Shown one piece after another: positions 10,050 to 22,715 of a stretch of 64,000 bases of DNA. How positions within the stretch are numbered: the first letter of the stretch is position 1; each line of letters begins with the position of its first letter. The notes under the pieces are model-generated. The model made no database searches. It was given only the letters and a program-made list of their open reading frames with translations, and was not told where the DNA came from. Both the position numbers and the translations under genes were made by a program. The DNA is from Chinchilla lanigera. Its lineage: Eukaryota > Chordata > Mammalia > Rodentia > Chinchillidae. The DNA is taken from positions 6,388,589 to 6,452,588 of the forward strand of contig NW_004955501.1 in the NCBI RefSeq assembly GCF_000276665.1, read 5' to 3'.

Positions 10050-10372
10050 TTGTATTGGTGGGAACTGGAGATGGTACTACTGTCTCACTGTATACCTGGT
10101 GTAGCTTGGAGTTCTTTGGGAGTCAGTGTGGAGATTCCTCACAAAACTAGGATTAGTGGTCCCATTCTACCCAGCTATTCCCCTTCTGGGTATTTTCCAG
10201 AAGAAGTGAAAACATCATACCACACTGATATATGTGCACCCATGTTTATAGCAGCACAATTTGTCACAGCTAGATCTTGGAAACAACCCAAATGCCCATC
10301 AACTGAAGAATGGATAAAAAAGATGTGCTATTTTCATACAGTGGGGATTACTGAGCTATAGCTTGAAGTTCC
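10050..10372 (+). mobile_element. LINE-1 ORF2 C-terminal fragment
   Basis: Plus-strand frame 10002-10361 ends with the L1 ORF2 C-terminal signature 'CPSTEEWIKKMCYFHT' followed by a variant of the usual 'MEYYSAIK' ending. Upstream 'GPILPSYSPSGYFPEE' matches the normal preceding segment. Only about 100 codons are present, so it is a short truncated insertion. No poly(A) tail is evident. Confidence 0.9.
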
Positions 10373-10780
10373 TCATCAGAGTTGCCGTGGAGAAAGAGAG
10401 CGAATGGCACCCTATATATGCTTTCTGTGATTGGTGATGTTACATTCAATTGCCAATGGCAAGGTCTGTACTAGAAGAGATTGACCACCGTTACTAAACT
10501 TTGAGGGTTTTTTTTTTAAATTATTGTACCTTCTAGTATGTTCCTTCCCTTGACTCCTTTATTTCCTGGGCCTCAAATGTGTAGGTTTGTGACTGGTGTT
10601 CTCCTCAGTGCATGGTACAGGGTCCCAGCAGTCCCTTCTCCTGTTTCTTTATTTCCTCCTGCATGCCTTATCTTTGCTGCCATTCTTTATCCATGTCCCT
10701 AACCTCCCAGCCACCCTCTCTGTGTCAGATTTACATCCCTGAATATGTCTGAATTCTTGGAAAGTATGTGTGTGTGTTTA
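10373..10780. other. unassigned sequence
   Basis: No repeat or coding signal recognised. Confidence 0.5.
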
Positions 10781-11700
10781 AAATTAACACATGGTAGTAC
10801 ACTACAGACTTTATTCTGATTTTTTACTTTTATCACTCAACATTAACATTTTGAGATTTGGCTGTGCTGTTCTATGTACATTTAGTTCATGCTTCTAATT
10901 CCAGTAAATATTCTGCAGTTTAGGTCTGCAATTTATTTTTCCTTTTTCCTAAGGATGAATAAATCAGGTTGCAGCCAGTTCCTTGATTCCATAAGTAAAA
11001 CTCTGATGAATAGTAACTTTAGTCCCAGACAAGGATTATCTGTTTTTCCACTTCAGTTTTAATTTAATTTAATTTTTTAGTGCTAGGGATTGAACTGAAG
11101 GTCTTGCTTTTCCTGACAGAGCACTCTACCATTGAGCTAAACTCTTTAAAAATGTGTGTTTGTTAGTAAATATTAATTTTACAAAATATTGGGTTTCAAT
11201 GTGATGTTTTCATGCACGCATTTCATATGTTTTGATCATATCCATGCCCTTGATTACCATCCCTCAAACCCCCTCCCTTATTCCTTTCCTTGCAGGCAAG
11301 GATTGTTTCAGGGAATACACCTAGCAATGGGATTGCTGGGATTTCAAGGGAACAGACTCTTATTTCACTATCTACAATCAGATTTATTTTCAAACTGTCT
11401 GCTCAGCTTCATAGTTCAAGTAGTAAGGAAATCTCCCATCTCTGTGCCAGCTTGCCAATGCCTGGCATCACCGAACTTTCAAGCTTTCACTAATGTGATG
11501 AGAACAAAGAATTAGCTTCTCATGTTTTGGACTTGCATTTCTCTGACTTTTAGTAATGCTGGGTTTTAGGCTTTATCTTTTGTGAATTGCTAATCCACAT
11601 TTTTTAGCTCAATTTTTGTTAGGATTTTTTTTTTTTTGGTCTTTTTCATTAAGTTATATTTTGCTGGAAATTTTATATTAAGAGGTAATAATTAGTTTTC
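10781..11700 (-). mobile_element. old LINE-1 (L1M-type) 3' region, antisense
   Basis: The plus strand is a decayed antisense of the L1 ORF2 3' end. 'gggattgctgggatttcaa' (near 11330) is the antisense of the 'PSNSTP' region, and 'acttgcatttctctgac' (near 11535) also has the standard wording. A small SINE (11076-11146) interrupts it. Confidence 0.65.
11076..11146 (-). mobile_element. degenerate ID/B1-dID-like SINE, antisense
   Basis: 'ttagtgctagggattgaac' and then 'gagcactctaccattgagct' is the antisense of a tRNA-derived ID-type unit. It differs from the young ID copies here (no 'ggtacc') and resembles the ID half of B1-dID elements. No target duplication is visible. Confidence 0.65.
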
Positions 11701-12085
11701 TTATTTTGGTGTGCTTATATCTCTACCTGTTTTTCTTCCTGCTGACCAGGACTTCCTACCAGGTCTTTTAATCAACAAGTTGCTATAATTCCAGCTACTA
11801 TGATCCTGGCATGTATGGCATGTATGGCCATATTTTAGTAAAAATTTCTGTTAATTTTTTAAATCTTTGAGGTTGGGACAGTGATGAGATACCTCTGAGA
11901 ACTCCTAAGAATTTGCTTCATATTCTTAGATCCAATTCTTTAAAAGACATTCAAATAAAAATCTTCCTAAAATCTGAAATATTTTTCCGGTAGTGACCAG
12001 CTAAAGTGATATTGCTCAGTTATGGACAAGCCTTATAAACCAACACTGAGTATGTATAGAGTAAATGATGTCATTAGGCCATATA
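11701..12085. other. unassigned sequence before gap
   Basis: AT-rich, with a trivial 'ggcatgtat' duplication near 11810. Nothing else recognised. Confidence 0.5.
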
Positions 12086-12185
12086 NNNNNNNNNNNNNNN
12101 NNNNNNNNNNNNNNNNNNNNNNNNNNNNNNNNNNNNNNNNNNNNNNNNNNNNNNNNNNNNNNNNNNNNNNNNNNNNNNNNNNNNN
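12086..12185. other. assembly gap, 100 N
   Basis: Exactly 100 undetermined bases, the conventional placeholder for a gap of unknown size. Any frame drawn through it is meaningless. Confidence 0.99.
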
Positions 12186-12611
12186 TATTTATCCCTTCAA
12201 GCAGTTATCATTTTTTCTTTTCTCTTTAAAATAAAAAAAGAATATATATATATGCCATGCTTTGTGTTTCTCTTAAAAAGCATTAATTCATTTAAAAATA
12301 TTTATTAAGAAAGATCAGATGTGGATCCTGCCTTTAGGTGCAGCATACTTATGATTCAAAGTTCCTAGCTTTGGATATAGCGTCTTTCTTCCAATGAGAT
12401 TGTACTGTGGGGAGACTCTGGCCAGAGGAGTGATTGAAATGAGATGGAGGTGATGAAGTGACCTCTGCAGCAGCAGTAGAGAGCTCTTGGAATGCGTGGT
12501 TAAAGATTAGAGCAAATCTGCCTGGCAACAGCTGAGCAGAATTAGACACAAAGCTACTCTTAGAGATGGTTGCTCTGGCCGTTGTGTTCCTCAAAAACTT
12601 GCTTAAAGTAC
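12186..12611. other. unassigned sequence after gap
   Basis: Includes a short (AT)n run near 12241. No recognised element. Confidence 0.5.
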
Positions 12612-12960
12612 CATCCTGTTCTTTCCCTTACCTTTGACCACAACTCCCACACAAATGTTTTCCTTCTGCACCTGTGTTCTCACATCCTTGGGTTACAAAT
12701 AAAAGGCCAGCGGTTTCTCAGGTTGGCACTGCTTTCCTGAGACTTTCTCTATATCAGATCTCTAGCCCCGTCCTTTCTGGCCTGTTTCCTTGCTATGTTT
12801 CCAGCTGCCATGAATGAGCAGCTTTTTCCATCATGCCTTCCCACTGGTAGGTTTCTATCCTGGAATGCCTTGGGTTGAAATCTCTGAAGCTGGGAGACAA
12901 ATAAAACATTTTCTCTTTTAAATTGTGGGTATTGGGTATTTTGTCCTACTAACAGAAAAC
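12612..12960 (+). mobile_element. MaLR-like solo LTR, 3' part clear
   Basis: The 3' half follows the pattern shared by the other plus-oriented LTRs in this window: a 'gccatgaatgagcagctt' block, a 'gaaatctctgaagctg' block, 'aaataaaacattttctc' (with AATAAA) and a terminal 'gggtattttgtcctac'. The 5' edge is a guess. A (CA)n follows directly. Confidence 0.5.

Positions 12961-12989
<29 letters not shown>
12961..12989. repeat. (CA)n microsatellite
   Basis: About 14 CA units immediately after the LTR 3' end. Confidence 0.97.
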
Positions 12990-12991
<2 letters not shown>

Positions 12992-13956
12992 TGCAGTACA
13001 CAATGCATGTAAATCCCAAGCACTTTACCATTTTTGTATCTCCTTAACTAAATTTTATGTCCTTTCTGATTCACAAGATAAAGTAAGTTGCTCTTAAGGT
13101 GGATTGCCACATGTGTACATGTCTGATTCCAAATTGGGCAGCCTTCTCAGATTCCTATCAGGTGCTCTAAGCAGCATTCTTATTTTGACAAACACTAGAC
13201 ACTACCCGCAAGCCCTAGCCCTGGGACAGCGCCGAGTATGCAAATAAAGCTTCCCCAAGAGCTGCTGAATGTCAGGAAGATAGCACTTCTGCCAACAACT
13301 ATTGATGTGCTAACTGTTGTCACTGCTGCTCAAGCAGCAGTACTTTTTAAGATTTTAAAAACAGAGAGCTCCAAGGGCTTGCCAAGGCAGAGCTCATTCA
13401 CATTACAGCTTGAGATAAATGGAGAGTGGGACTGTGAAGAAGTTGAGTGACTTACTCAAGGGCTCTGTTATGCAGACCTGGAAAAGGGCTCTGATACCAT
13501 GGGACTAGAGTATGTTTGAGGCAAGAGAGTATATAGTAATCCGGGGAGAGGGAAGCATTAATTCACATGAGGCACGACTTCAAAAATGTACTAGTTTGCC
13601 AGTATTGAGGGGCTCTTTCTGCTCTATTTGCCGAGAATCCATTTTCCAGGCCAAAGTATCCACAGCCGGGGTGGAGTTCAAGGGTGGAAATGAGGCAGGT
13701 CTGTTTCAAAGAACATGGTACACAGGACAGTAGAAGTCTTTGCATAGACTGCAGAAGGCAAAAATCTGTAAGTAAACCACACATCTAGAAGCTGGGAAAC
13801 TCAGGAACTCTGTGGTCTATTTACAAATTTCCTTTGCACTTCTATCCGGACATCTAGCACTATTCTCTAGCTTTGACCTGAGCACTGCCCTTGGCTGTTC
13901 TGAGACTATGACCCAGGCATAGACATCAGAAGCCTGTAACAACAACCACCTCAATA
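12990..13956. other. mostly unassigned; possible MIR piece
   Basis: About 13420-13500 ('gaagttgagtgacttactc') resembles the antisense core of MIR but is very short. Two opposed 73-codon frames at 13512-13784 overlap and resemble nothing. Confidence 0.4.
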
Positions 13957-13971
13957 TTAGGGTTCTCCAGA

Positions 13972-14019
<48 letters not shown>

Positions 14020-14408
14020 GTAATAGAAATTGGCTCACTTGATTATGGAGCCTGAGAAATCCCACCATCTGCTCTCTGCAAGCTAAAGAACCAGCAAAGC
14101 CAGGGGGGTCAGTTGGTCAGTTGGTCTGAGTTTGAATCCTGAGGACAAGGTGAGCCAAGGGTGTAAATCAGTCTGAGCCCAAATCAGCCAGCACCTCCAA
14201 TGTCGAAGGACAGGAAAAGATGGATATCTTAGGTCAAGAGAAAAAGATTGCTGCTTCCAGAGTGCAGTGGTGAGGGAAGATCTTTACTCAGTCTCCTGAT
14301 TCTAATGCTAACCAGAAGCACTCTCACAGACACACACAGAATGGTTTAACCAGTTGTCTGGGCACCCTTGTGCACAGTCAAGGTGACACATAAAGTCAGC
14401 CACCACAG
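13957..14408 (-). mobile_element. MLT2-type (ERVL) solo LTR, antisense
   Basis: The plus strand begins 'tagggttctccagaaaaat', contains 'ttggctcacttgattatgg' and 'ctctcacagacacacac', and ends 'ggtgacacataaagtcagcc' plus 'accaca'. This is the antisense order of MLT2-type LTRs. A (CA)n of 17-18 units at about 13979-14013 has expanded inside it. Confidence 0.75.
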
Positions 14409-15258
14409 TTATAGTAGTCATTGCTATTATCACTTAAAAATCTGGAAAAGGCTATACTGAGTATACAAGAATTAGGCAGAATTGTACAATACATATTATA
14501 CAATATATATTTCTGGTTCTTGGCTAGCATATTGGTTTAGCTATCACTGTGTTACAAACAACTACCCAAATCTCACTTGTATACAACAAATATTTACTTA
14601 GGTTAGATGCCTATGGCTTTCTTGGGGTGTCTCTGCTTCAAGTTGAAGACTCAGATGGGTCTGCTCCATGTATTTCCTGTTGAGGTTTGGGATGAAGGGA
14701 CAGTAGCTCCCTGGAGAACACCATTTAAGGCAGAGACGGGCACTAAAGAGCAAGGAGAAATGTGAGAAGTCTCTGAAGCCGTAGGCCTGAAGGTAGTACC
14801 ATCCCAAGTAGAACTGGCAAAAGGAGGTTACATGATCAAGTCCTAAGGCAAAACTTGGGAAGCGTATTCCATTGGCTGTAATTTCTTTTTGCCAAATCTT
14901 ACAGCACAGAACTAGGATAGAGGGAAAGGTGAGGAATTAGGGCTAACAGCAGCCAGCATTCCAGCAGGAAACCTAAGTTTGTAAAAGTTCTGTATTATTT
15001 AACACCATTCCGGTTTATTTTCTTTATAGGCCTCTTGTGATTTGCCGTACGGTATCGAGGGCTAATGTTTCCCTTCCATTCACACATGACCAACAACAAT
15101 TGGACATAAAGTACCCTTGCATGTGTTATTTCTGTTTCAACTCACATTCAGAAAGAAAGCCAATGACTGAAATTAAAGCGTGAAGCTCATGGAATGTGTC
15201 TTTTTAAAGTGTTTGTTGTTGAAGAATAAGATACATTCCAAAATATGCTCAAATCATT
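14409..15258. other. unassigned sequence
   Basis: No element recognised. The 69-codon minus frame at 14598-14807 has no known relatives that I can name. Confidence 0.5.
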
Positions 15259-15396
15259 AAGATATAGCTTTAGAGGGGCTGGGGATTTAGCTCAGCGGCA
15301 AAAGCGCCTGCCTGGCAAGCGCAAAGTCGTGAGTTCGGTTCCTGGTACCGGAGAAAAATAAAAAAAAAAAAAAAAAAAAAAAAGATATAGCTTTAG
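15259..15396 (+). mobile_element. ID SINE with target-site duplication
   Basis: ID body at 15275-15356 with a pure A tail of about 24. The flanking duplication 'aagatatagctttag' is exact (15259-15273 and 15382-15396). A box 'tagctcagcgg' and B box 'gttcggttcc' are intact. The body is nearly identical to the copy at 9.1 kb, including the '3-end ggtaccggag', so both belong to one young subfamily. Confidence 0.96.
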
Positions 15397-16544
15397 GAAT
15401 TTTCACAAATTGAACAGTGCAGTATATCTAATCTCAAGATTAGTTGGCACAATATGATCACTAATTTTGAAACTTACCACTTACTTATTATCTCCCAGAG
15501 TAGCCACTATTTGTTTTTTAACACTGTGAGAAATTTACAACTGTACAAATGCCCTAAATCACGTACTAGACTCTGTCTTTAACTGAGGCCTCTCCTTTGT
15601 GTGGCTCCTTCCGTCTAAAACGTTCCTCCTTTCACGCCATTCCAAGTCCTCTGCTTTTCACATTTTCCCTGTTCGAGGATATCCTTGGCACTTTGATATA
15701 TAACACTGTGCTAGCATTTAAAGATTATTTTGTCTCTAAATATCAATAGTAGGTGTTTCCCCAATATAGATCCTCCTGGCAATGGTGTGACAGGAAGGTG
15801 GGGGAGTTCACATCTTCTATATCTCCACTGATTTTTAAAATTGACTTATTCCGCCATTTTTGAAAGAGGTGTGTTAAAATCTCCAGCTCTAATTCTGAAG
15901 GGCAACTTGTGTGTCTCTCTTTAGTTCTGTCAGTTTTTGTTTCACATACTTTACATGTTTGCTCTTGGATGTATTTACATATCTTCCTGACATTGGTCCG
16001 TTATTATTTTAAAAGGTCTCCATCTCAGTCCATCAACCTGTTTATAAGCAGTGAAACAATACCAGGGATGTGGATATTGGTGTCACTGTGGTGTATCTTT
16101 TCCTCTAGATCAAAAGGGAGTCTTTCTTCTATGGATGGGAGAGGATTTTGGAGGAAAAGAGATGATATACTTTGAAGTTTTAGGTGCAAAGGGTTTAAAT
16201 ACTACTTTTTAAAAAGGTAGACAGAGTTTAGGCAACCAACAAAGATGCTGGGAAATGGGGAAAAGGGAAAAACCCAGAGGTTGGCAACAGGGGGACATAC
16301 TGACTCCTCTAGGCCAAAAGAGGAAAGGAGAGAGAGAATATTACCAGGGTCCCTTGACAGCTGTGTCGTGAGGGAGGCCGCCCAGCAGGAGCTGCTGCTG
16401 TCTAGGGAGTGGCCATGACTGGAACTGTGGAGAGGCAACGAGGGAACAGGGAAAGAACTGGAACAGGGCATTAATATCTTCCTACCTCACCATCTTGTCC
16501 CCTTAGTGTAATAACCTGAAAGAGTAAATAAAATTGAAAGGTAC
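15397..16544. other. mostly unassigned; possible L2 trace
   Basis: About 15590-15680 ('ctccttccgtctaaaacg') faintly resembles the LINE-2 3' coding end. Nothing else is recognised. An 88-codon plus frame and an 89-codon minus frame look like chance. Confidence 0.35.
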
Positions 16545-16885
16545 AACAGATATTGTGAAAGGGAAAGAAACTGCTCAGTAGGAAAGAACAACTGGGATAA
16601 GGGAAAGAAGAAAAGAAAGAAAGAAGGGAAAAATATATATACACAAGATAGCTAAGATAATTATACTACTAATTTCTATTGCTTTATTGAAAGGAACAGT
16701 TAATGTTTAATTGTCAATCTTGCATGCCTATATCGGGTAATCTGAGCAACTACTTTGAAGTTAACAGTAAGTAATACAGCAACCATTGTAGACTTCCTAT
16801 CATCTTGTTTTGAAATTCTGTATCATTTTTTATAGTTCTTGTGTTGTTTTGTTTCTGTCTTTGTTTTTATTATTTTGTTTTTTGT
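16545..16885 (+). mobile_element. LINE-1 3'UTR fragment
   Basis: A GAAA-rich tract (16556-16635), an (AT) tract, then 'tattgaaaggaacagttaa' and 'cttgcatgcctatatcggg'. The reverse complements of these stretches occur in the same order at 25.8-26.13 kb and 47.58-47.83 kb, where they lie next to L1 ORF2 C-termini. I therefore read it as the 3'UTR of the same L1 lineage, here in plus orientation without ORF2. Confidence 0.75.
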
Positions 16886-17476
16886 AGGGAACCTCGTTGG
16901 TCTCTCATTGTAGCCCAGAGAGAAACGGTGATGGGTGTGAGAAAAATAATGACAAGAGACAAGAGCTGGGTCAGGTGGAGTTACCTCTTACCTGATGGGA
17001 AGAGGACGGACTTCAACAATAGGGGCGTTTATTTTATACTTTTGCAAAGTTAGTATCAGGAGAGGTAATGTTGCCTAGTGACTAATGACTGTAATTGTCC
17101 AGGCAGGATGCTTTTTTCAATACTGAAGCATCTTGACTGCTTGAGGCACTCTGGCTCTGTCCTGCCCTCACACATAGAACCAGTAACCACCTCCAGCTGC
17201 TCCCAACAGTTTTTGTTCTTTTCTCTTTAAAAAAATACCGTTTTCTTGCCAACCACATCCATTGGCCAAATCCAGTCAGAATCCAGAAGGCAAAGCTTTC
17301 GGAGTGATGCGGGGCTGCAGGGTTTGGCCTTCCAGGACACAGCAGAGCACAGGGAAAACTAGGTCTGGAGCCCTGGTGAGGAGACGGCATAACTAGCAGT
17401 GGTGTTATTCGGAGGTCAGGCAGGGGTCTCAGAATGGTCCTGGGTGGCAAAATGTATCTTGTAGCATTGAGGAACT
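16886..17476. other. unassigned sequence
   Basis: Relatively GC-rich for the window (17280-17440). The 122-codon minus frame at 17082-17450 matches no family I know. Confidence 0.5.
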
Positions 17477-17675
17477 CAGATTCTCAGATTCTGGATCCAG
17501 ACAGCCCAGACCTAAACCTTGCCTCGGCCACTCACCAGCTGTATTATGATTTCTCGCCTACAAAGTGAGCGTGATAATTGTGGCTGTCCCATGGAGTTGT
17601 TTTGTGAAGACTGAAGGAGTGAATGTATTTAAAACACATATAAGAGTTTCAGACATACAGCAAGCACTACAGAAG
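17477..17675 (+). mobile_element. MIR SINE
   Basis: Sense MIR order: 'ggatccagacagcccagac', 'ggccactcaccagctgta', 'cctacaaagtgagcgtgat', 'ggagttgttttgtgaaga' and a terminal 'cagcaagcact'. Typical divergence for this ancient family. Confidence 0.8.
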
Positions 17676-19590
17676 TGGTATTTCTGTGTTGGCCAGTGTC
17701 ATGGAGAAGATTATTCCTCATCGTTCTCCTGCTTAGTGGCCACTCTGTAAGGGCAGGTAAGGGAAGGACAGGCTGATTGGGGCTGGTATTTCAAAGTTGA
17801 TTAGTTTTTTAGTTAAGTCTTATTTTGGGGGAAACGGTTATATTTTTGCAGTGTACTGGTCTGGAAGTCTCGCTTTTTTAAGCATTTTGTCATCTGAGAC
17901 ATACTGCTTTGATGTTTCAGGAAACTTGAAATAAATATAGAGAAAAGGACTGGCTGGTAGGATTCTAGTGAATGGGAAGGAGACCAAAAAATTTTAGTTG
18001 TAAGTGGTCAGTAAACAGGCAGAGTGATGAGAGGGCAGAGCAAGAACAAACGAAATTGTCTTTCTGGTAGAATACCCAGGTATTTGGTCTAATTTGTCCT
18101 TATGTATGTATGCATACAATAGTGCTAAATACATCTATGAATTAGACTGCTAATTATAGGTATTAGAAAACCAACAGCATAAGGTGAAAGACTGAAAAAG
18201 TGGGTTATTTTTATAAACATAATTGCCTTTACTCATGTGTATTGGTTATCATTCAAGTAATTTTATCACTCATCATAACATTACGGTTAACCTTAGGTAT
18301 GTTAACTATGTACATTAGCGTTAGAAACTAAGCTTATTTTTGCTTGGCTTTCAAAGTTTCTTGTCCATACTGGATGACATGCAATAGCTCTTTTTTTTTT
18401 TTTATGTAGATAGATGTATATTCTGTTAGTACTCAGAATGTTGAGTGACTCTTAGTCACTGTTGATTGACTCTTAGAGGAAGTTCTCAGTAAATTAGGAT
18501 ATTACTTTGCTCTGCTAGATTTTGGTGATGTATTTTGAGATCCCTGGAGGAAAGTTCCTTTTTTACCAGTGAAGAATTTGAAAGTTCCAAAGAATGGTTA
18601 AAAAAAAAAAAGAGGCAGAAAAGGACATTGGGTACAGAACAGAACTCAGTAAATATTCATAGGTTAATAGATTGGGCAGCTCTGCAAGAATCCTGTCCAC
18701 AGTTTGCTACCTTTAAAATGCCATTAGCCTTTTGTACCGATGTCAGAATGATGATGCATCAGGTAAACAGCACCCTCTCTGTTCTGTCTCTCCAGAATTT
18801 CCTTATTGGTTTTGCTTGCTTGCAACCTGGCTTCACAATCATCCTCCCGGTAAATGACTCACAAGAGCCATTCTGACTTACTGTGTATCCCACTTTCCCT
18901 CAGAATGTTTCCTTTGTCCATTAGGAATACATTCAGCTAAAAATGAAAGGAAGGCTAGCTCAGAGATGTTTTAAATGCCAGGTTGTCTTTCTCACTTAAG
19001 AGTAAGCCCAGAAGCAGGCAGTGCAGGCTGGTGCAGTTGCTCAAGGATGCCTGTGAGGGACTCAGCCTGTGTCTCTACCATCTTCATTCTCACTGGGGAG
19101 CCCTCCATTCTCACGCCGTCACTCCACGGTCACAGATGGGGACTGCAGCTTTAGGCCTTATGACTCGATTCTGAGTGGAAAGAATGTTCAGTGCTGGAGG
19201 AGTATCTTTTAAGCAAGATTTGCTTTTGTTTTCATCAAGAAAGAGGCACTGCCTCTGGACACTTGTTTATATTGTATTGGTCATTCATGTGCCGTGGGTC
19301 TCTCTCTGTCTACAAGGGAGGCTATAGCTGGCTTTATCGCTGCCTTGAATAAGTCAGATTTGTAAGAAAAGAAGTGATAGGAAGGAAGTGGGAGGGGAGA
19401 GAGGAGTGAGAGAGATGCCATCTGGCAGACAACTTACATGGTTCATGTCAGGAATCATTTGTCATACATTTTAGCGATAGATTCTTTATTCTTCCTGTTT
19501 GTTGTTCACATTAGCTGACAATCAATAGAAATTTCAGAAAAATGGAAGAGACCTGTACTCTATCGCTACCTCTGACGCTGAGTGAGTAAG
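17676..19590. other. unassigned sequence
   Basis: About 1.9 kb without a recognised repeat apart from a T run near 18390 and an A run at 18600. The 113-codon plus frame at 18535-18876 shows no recognisable domain and no splice context that I trust. Confidence 0.5.
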
Positions 19591-19985
19591 CGTTATGACT
19601 TGTGTCTAGATGTTCCACCAAAACCTCATGCAGTCATAGGTGAGGCTTTTTGGAGGTGACCGGATCTAGGATATGTGATACTGACAGCAAGGATGTGATG
19701 CTGGTATTGATTCATGGCTGGGGATAAGGGTGTTCCATCTTGGATGTGAGTGCTATCTACCCTAAGAGTGGGTGGACTGGATAAGACATAAGTGAGAGGA
19801 AGAGGCTCATTTGTTGCTGCTTTGCTTCTTCACAACTTTGTATGCCCCTCTTCCACGTCACTCTGCCTCGGAGCCAGCCAGCTAAGGACTGAAACCTCTA
19901 CAAACTGTGAGTCAAAGGAACCTTTCCTCCTTTAACTTTGGATGTTGGGTATTTTGTCTTAGTAATGAGAAAAGTGACTAAGACA
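19591..19985 (+). mobile_element. MaLR-like solo LTR with exact 5-base duplication
   Basis: A 395-base LTR flanked by 'gtaag' on both sides (19586-19590 and 19986-19990). It ends 'gtgactaagaca'; its start reads CG instead of TG, consistent with one point change. It shares 'gactgaaacctctacaaact' and 'cctttcctcctttaactttgg' with copies at 37.6 and 46.0 kb. A 5-base duplication is the norm for ERVL/MaLR integration. No internal region, so a solo LTR. Confidence 0.85.
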
Positions 19986-21984
19986 GTAAGTATACTGTGC
20001 TTAGACATATCCTGGAGACCACCCTACTTTATGTATCTACAGTGACTAAAGCACACATAGTCCTTGCTCTCAGAATCTATAACCCAGTGGGCAGTTTCAG
20101 CTAAGGGTCTGAAGCTGAACTAGGCTCTTTACTTCTCTCATTTGTCTTGAAAAATAAGAGAGTACTTCACTATAAGATATTTTTCTGTTTTGTAGTAAGT
20201 GTCAGAGACTGTAATTGGGGTGCATGCTTCATCTTGCAAGTGAAAATCAATGTTCCTGGTGTTGAAGTGGGAAAAAAACACAAAGAGAATGACTAGTTTA
20301 ACAGTGAGTGGGTCTGAAAATGGGAATGTGGATCCAGGCCAGATAAGGGGAGCTTTCATTGTGTTATCTACCTGGATTTAGTCTCTGCCCTAAAAGAATC
20401 ATTCCAGAGCTTTTCTCCCTTGCCAGCCTAATGGCTCACAAACAACCACCCCTCTCACTAAATCAACATAATGGCATAGAGTTAGAAATGGCAATATTGT
20501 AATAGCATCCCCTTGCATTTGAAGAGACCCTTGAATTTCATAACCGTTTCTGCCCACATCACCTTTTAATTTGATGCCCACAGTCACTTGGTGAGTGGGA
20601 GATGCCCATTAGGAGGAACTAGATTCAGTTCTTCTCTTTGTATATAAACTGACCAATGCAGAATGAGTAGAACTTGGCTATGGCACCATAATGAGTCTTT
20701 GCGCAGCTCCTGACTCTGGCCCTTTAGACCAAGAAACTTTGAGAGTCAGGTTCTACTTACTCTAGAAAGTGCAAATGCTAGCTGACATTTATAGTGAGTT
20801 GTTTTTTACTTTTTGCTTTATTTACCTCTCTTCGTCTCTATTATTATTCTGTTTATCTTCCTAATTTTCCACACGTGGGCTCATTTTGAATTTTCTTTCT
20901 GATCCTGTCCCTGGGTTTCAACATACTCTTGTGATATGGTCCCACCTTTGCCCAGGCGGGTCCCATTCCCATCACACTGCCTTGCTGCAGGCCACCTTAC
21001 ACCACTTCTAATGGGGAAGTAAGTCACAGTGCCTCTTCTGTACCAACTTCCCTCCTCAACCTTATACAGACTTCCAGACCACCCTATAATTCTGCTTAGA
21101 ATAAAACCATAATCAGAATACTGCTTCCCTTCCAACTTTTAATTCTCTGTAGGAAAGACAAACTTAGGCTATATCTTACACTGAGCTTGTTACTCTCCCC
21201 ACAGCTCCACAGCCCGAATCAGGAAGTTAGATTCTCTCTCCTGCTTTGCTCAACCATTGCACCAGTGGCTCTCTCCCCTTTCATACAGTCCTTGCAGTTT
21301 TCATACTCAATCAGCTCTCCTCTCTGGGCTCCAGCCCTTCGTTTTATTATAAATGTCTGTAGCCACTTGACTTCTGTCTCCCTAACCTTCTCTTCCAGGG
21401 GCCTTGCTGATCAAAATTTTAGTTAATGCTTTCCTGCTACCTTGGGGCTACTTTCTATATGTATTCTCTATTCTCCTATCTAATTTTTAATTTCTCTGTT
21501 GTCCTCTTCCAACACAACTGCCTTTTAACAAGGTGGGAAACACAGGAAGAAAAACATTCCAGATGAGAGCAGGCACTTGCTGCGCCTGCTCTTAATTTCA
21601 TCTCTGCCTGCTGACTGCACCTACAGTTCACCTGCCTACTGTGGCTTCCTTCACAGAGAGCCCCAGGCCTCATTACTGGACCAAGTTTTGGTTGGCATTG
21701 CTCACTCACTTATTCTCCAACTGGTAAGAATGGATTAAGAAGGCATAGCCAGCTTCCTTGGCCTTGAGCCAGGAGTGTGTGTATGTGTGTGTGTGCGTGA
21801 GTGGGGTGAACTTTAAAGAGGAGCTCCTTTTCAGAATTTCAAAGTTAAAAACATCTCAGCCTCCAAGCTGTGACCCAGAAGAGAAAAATGTAATGCTATA
21901 TCCAGTGGTTCATGCAATGCACAGACTAGAGGAATGTGAAGTGGAAAAAAACTGGAGTCCCAAAGAATAAGCACAAAGCAGGAC
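19986..21984. other. unassigned sequence, with a short (TG)n
   Basis: A (TG)n run lies at about 21774-21800. About 20490-20610 weakly resembles antisense MIR-type sequence. Small frames on both strands look incidental. Confidence 0.45.
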
Positions 21985-22110
21985 CTGCAAAACCTGTGCT
22001 CTATTTTCTGCTCTGCTACTAATCAATGGTATATGTGGTTAGAAGCAAATCAGTTCACCTTGTGAGTTTCATAACCAGTCAACTTAGTCTATAACTTTAG
22101 AGTACTGAGA
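21985..22110 (+). mobile_element. possible MIR fragment
   Basis: 'tctgctctgctactaatcaa' followed by 'aagcaaatcagttcacctt' resembles the MIR core in sense orientation. Weak and short. Confidence 0.4.
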
Positions 22111-22715
22111 AAGAAAACTACTAAATCATTCCATCTCTTGTTAGGGCATCAGCTATGCCTGCTTTATTATCCTGTACATCTCATTCCCACATGGTAATTG
22201 TAAGTACTAATCATTTTTCCAGGCTATTCCCAATGTCTGGTGTTCCAGTGTCTGCTCTGTCTCTCCATCTCCCTCTCTCTCTATCTCCCTTTCTCTCTTT
22301 TCCCCCTTCTCCTTCCCCTCCCCAGCTTCATTGAGGTATAATTCAAAAATGAAAGCTGTGCATATTCCAGTTGTAGAAATGAGTTTTTGCTATTTATATA
22401 TAGTGATATATCTATAGCAAAATTATTACCACAAACTAATTAACACATCCATCACCTCACAGAGTTGCCTCTGTGCTGTGCACTAAGTCTTATTTTGTAA
22501 AGAGATGCCCTTGCTCCAAACCACATCACTTTAAAACACTAAGTGTGTCCTCCTTGTCTGTCAATAGATGCAGGACAAGGCAGTGATCCTCAGTTCTAAG
22601 TGTACATTAGAAACTAATTAAATCAGACTCTGTGTCCCAGTTCCTGAATTTCCATTTGAGAAGATTTGGGATGGGACTGAAGACCTGAATTCTAACAATC
22701 TTACAGGGTCTGCTG
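22111..22715. other. unassigned; C/T-rich tract
   Basis: A C/T-rich tract lies at 22255-22325. Nothing else recognised. Confidence 0.5.

Noticed and set aside
12022..12234. 70-codon plus frame
   Set aside because: Half of it is the 100-N gap.
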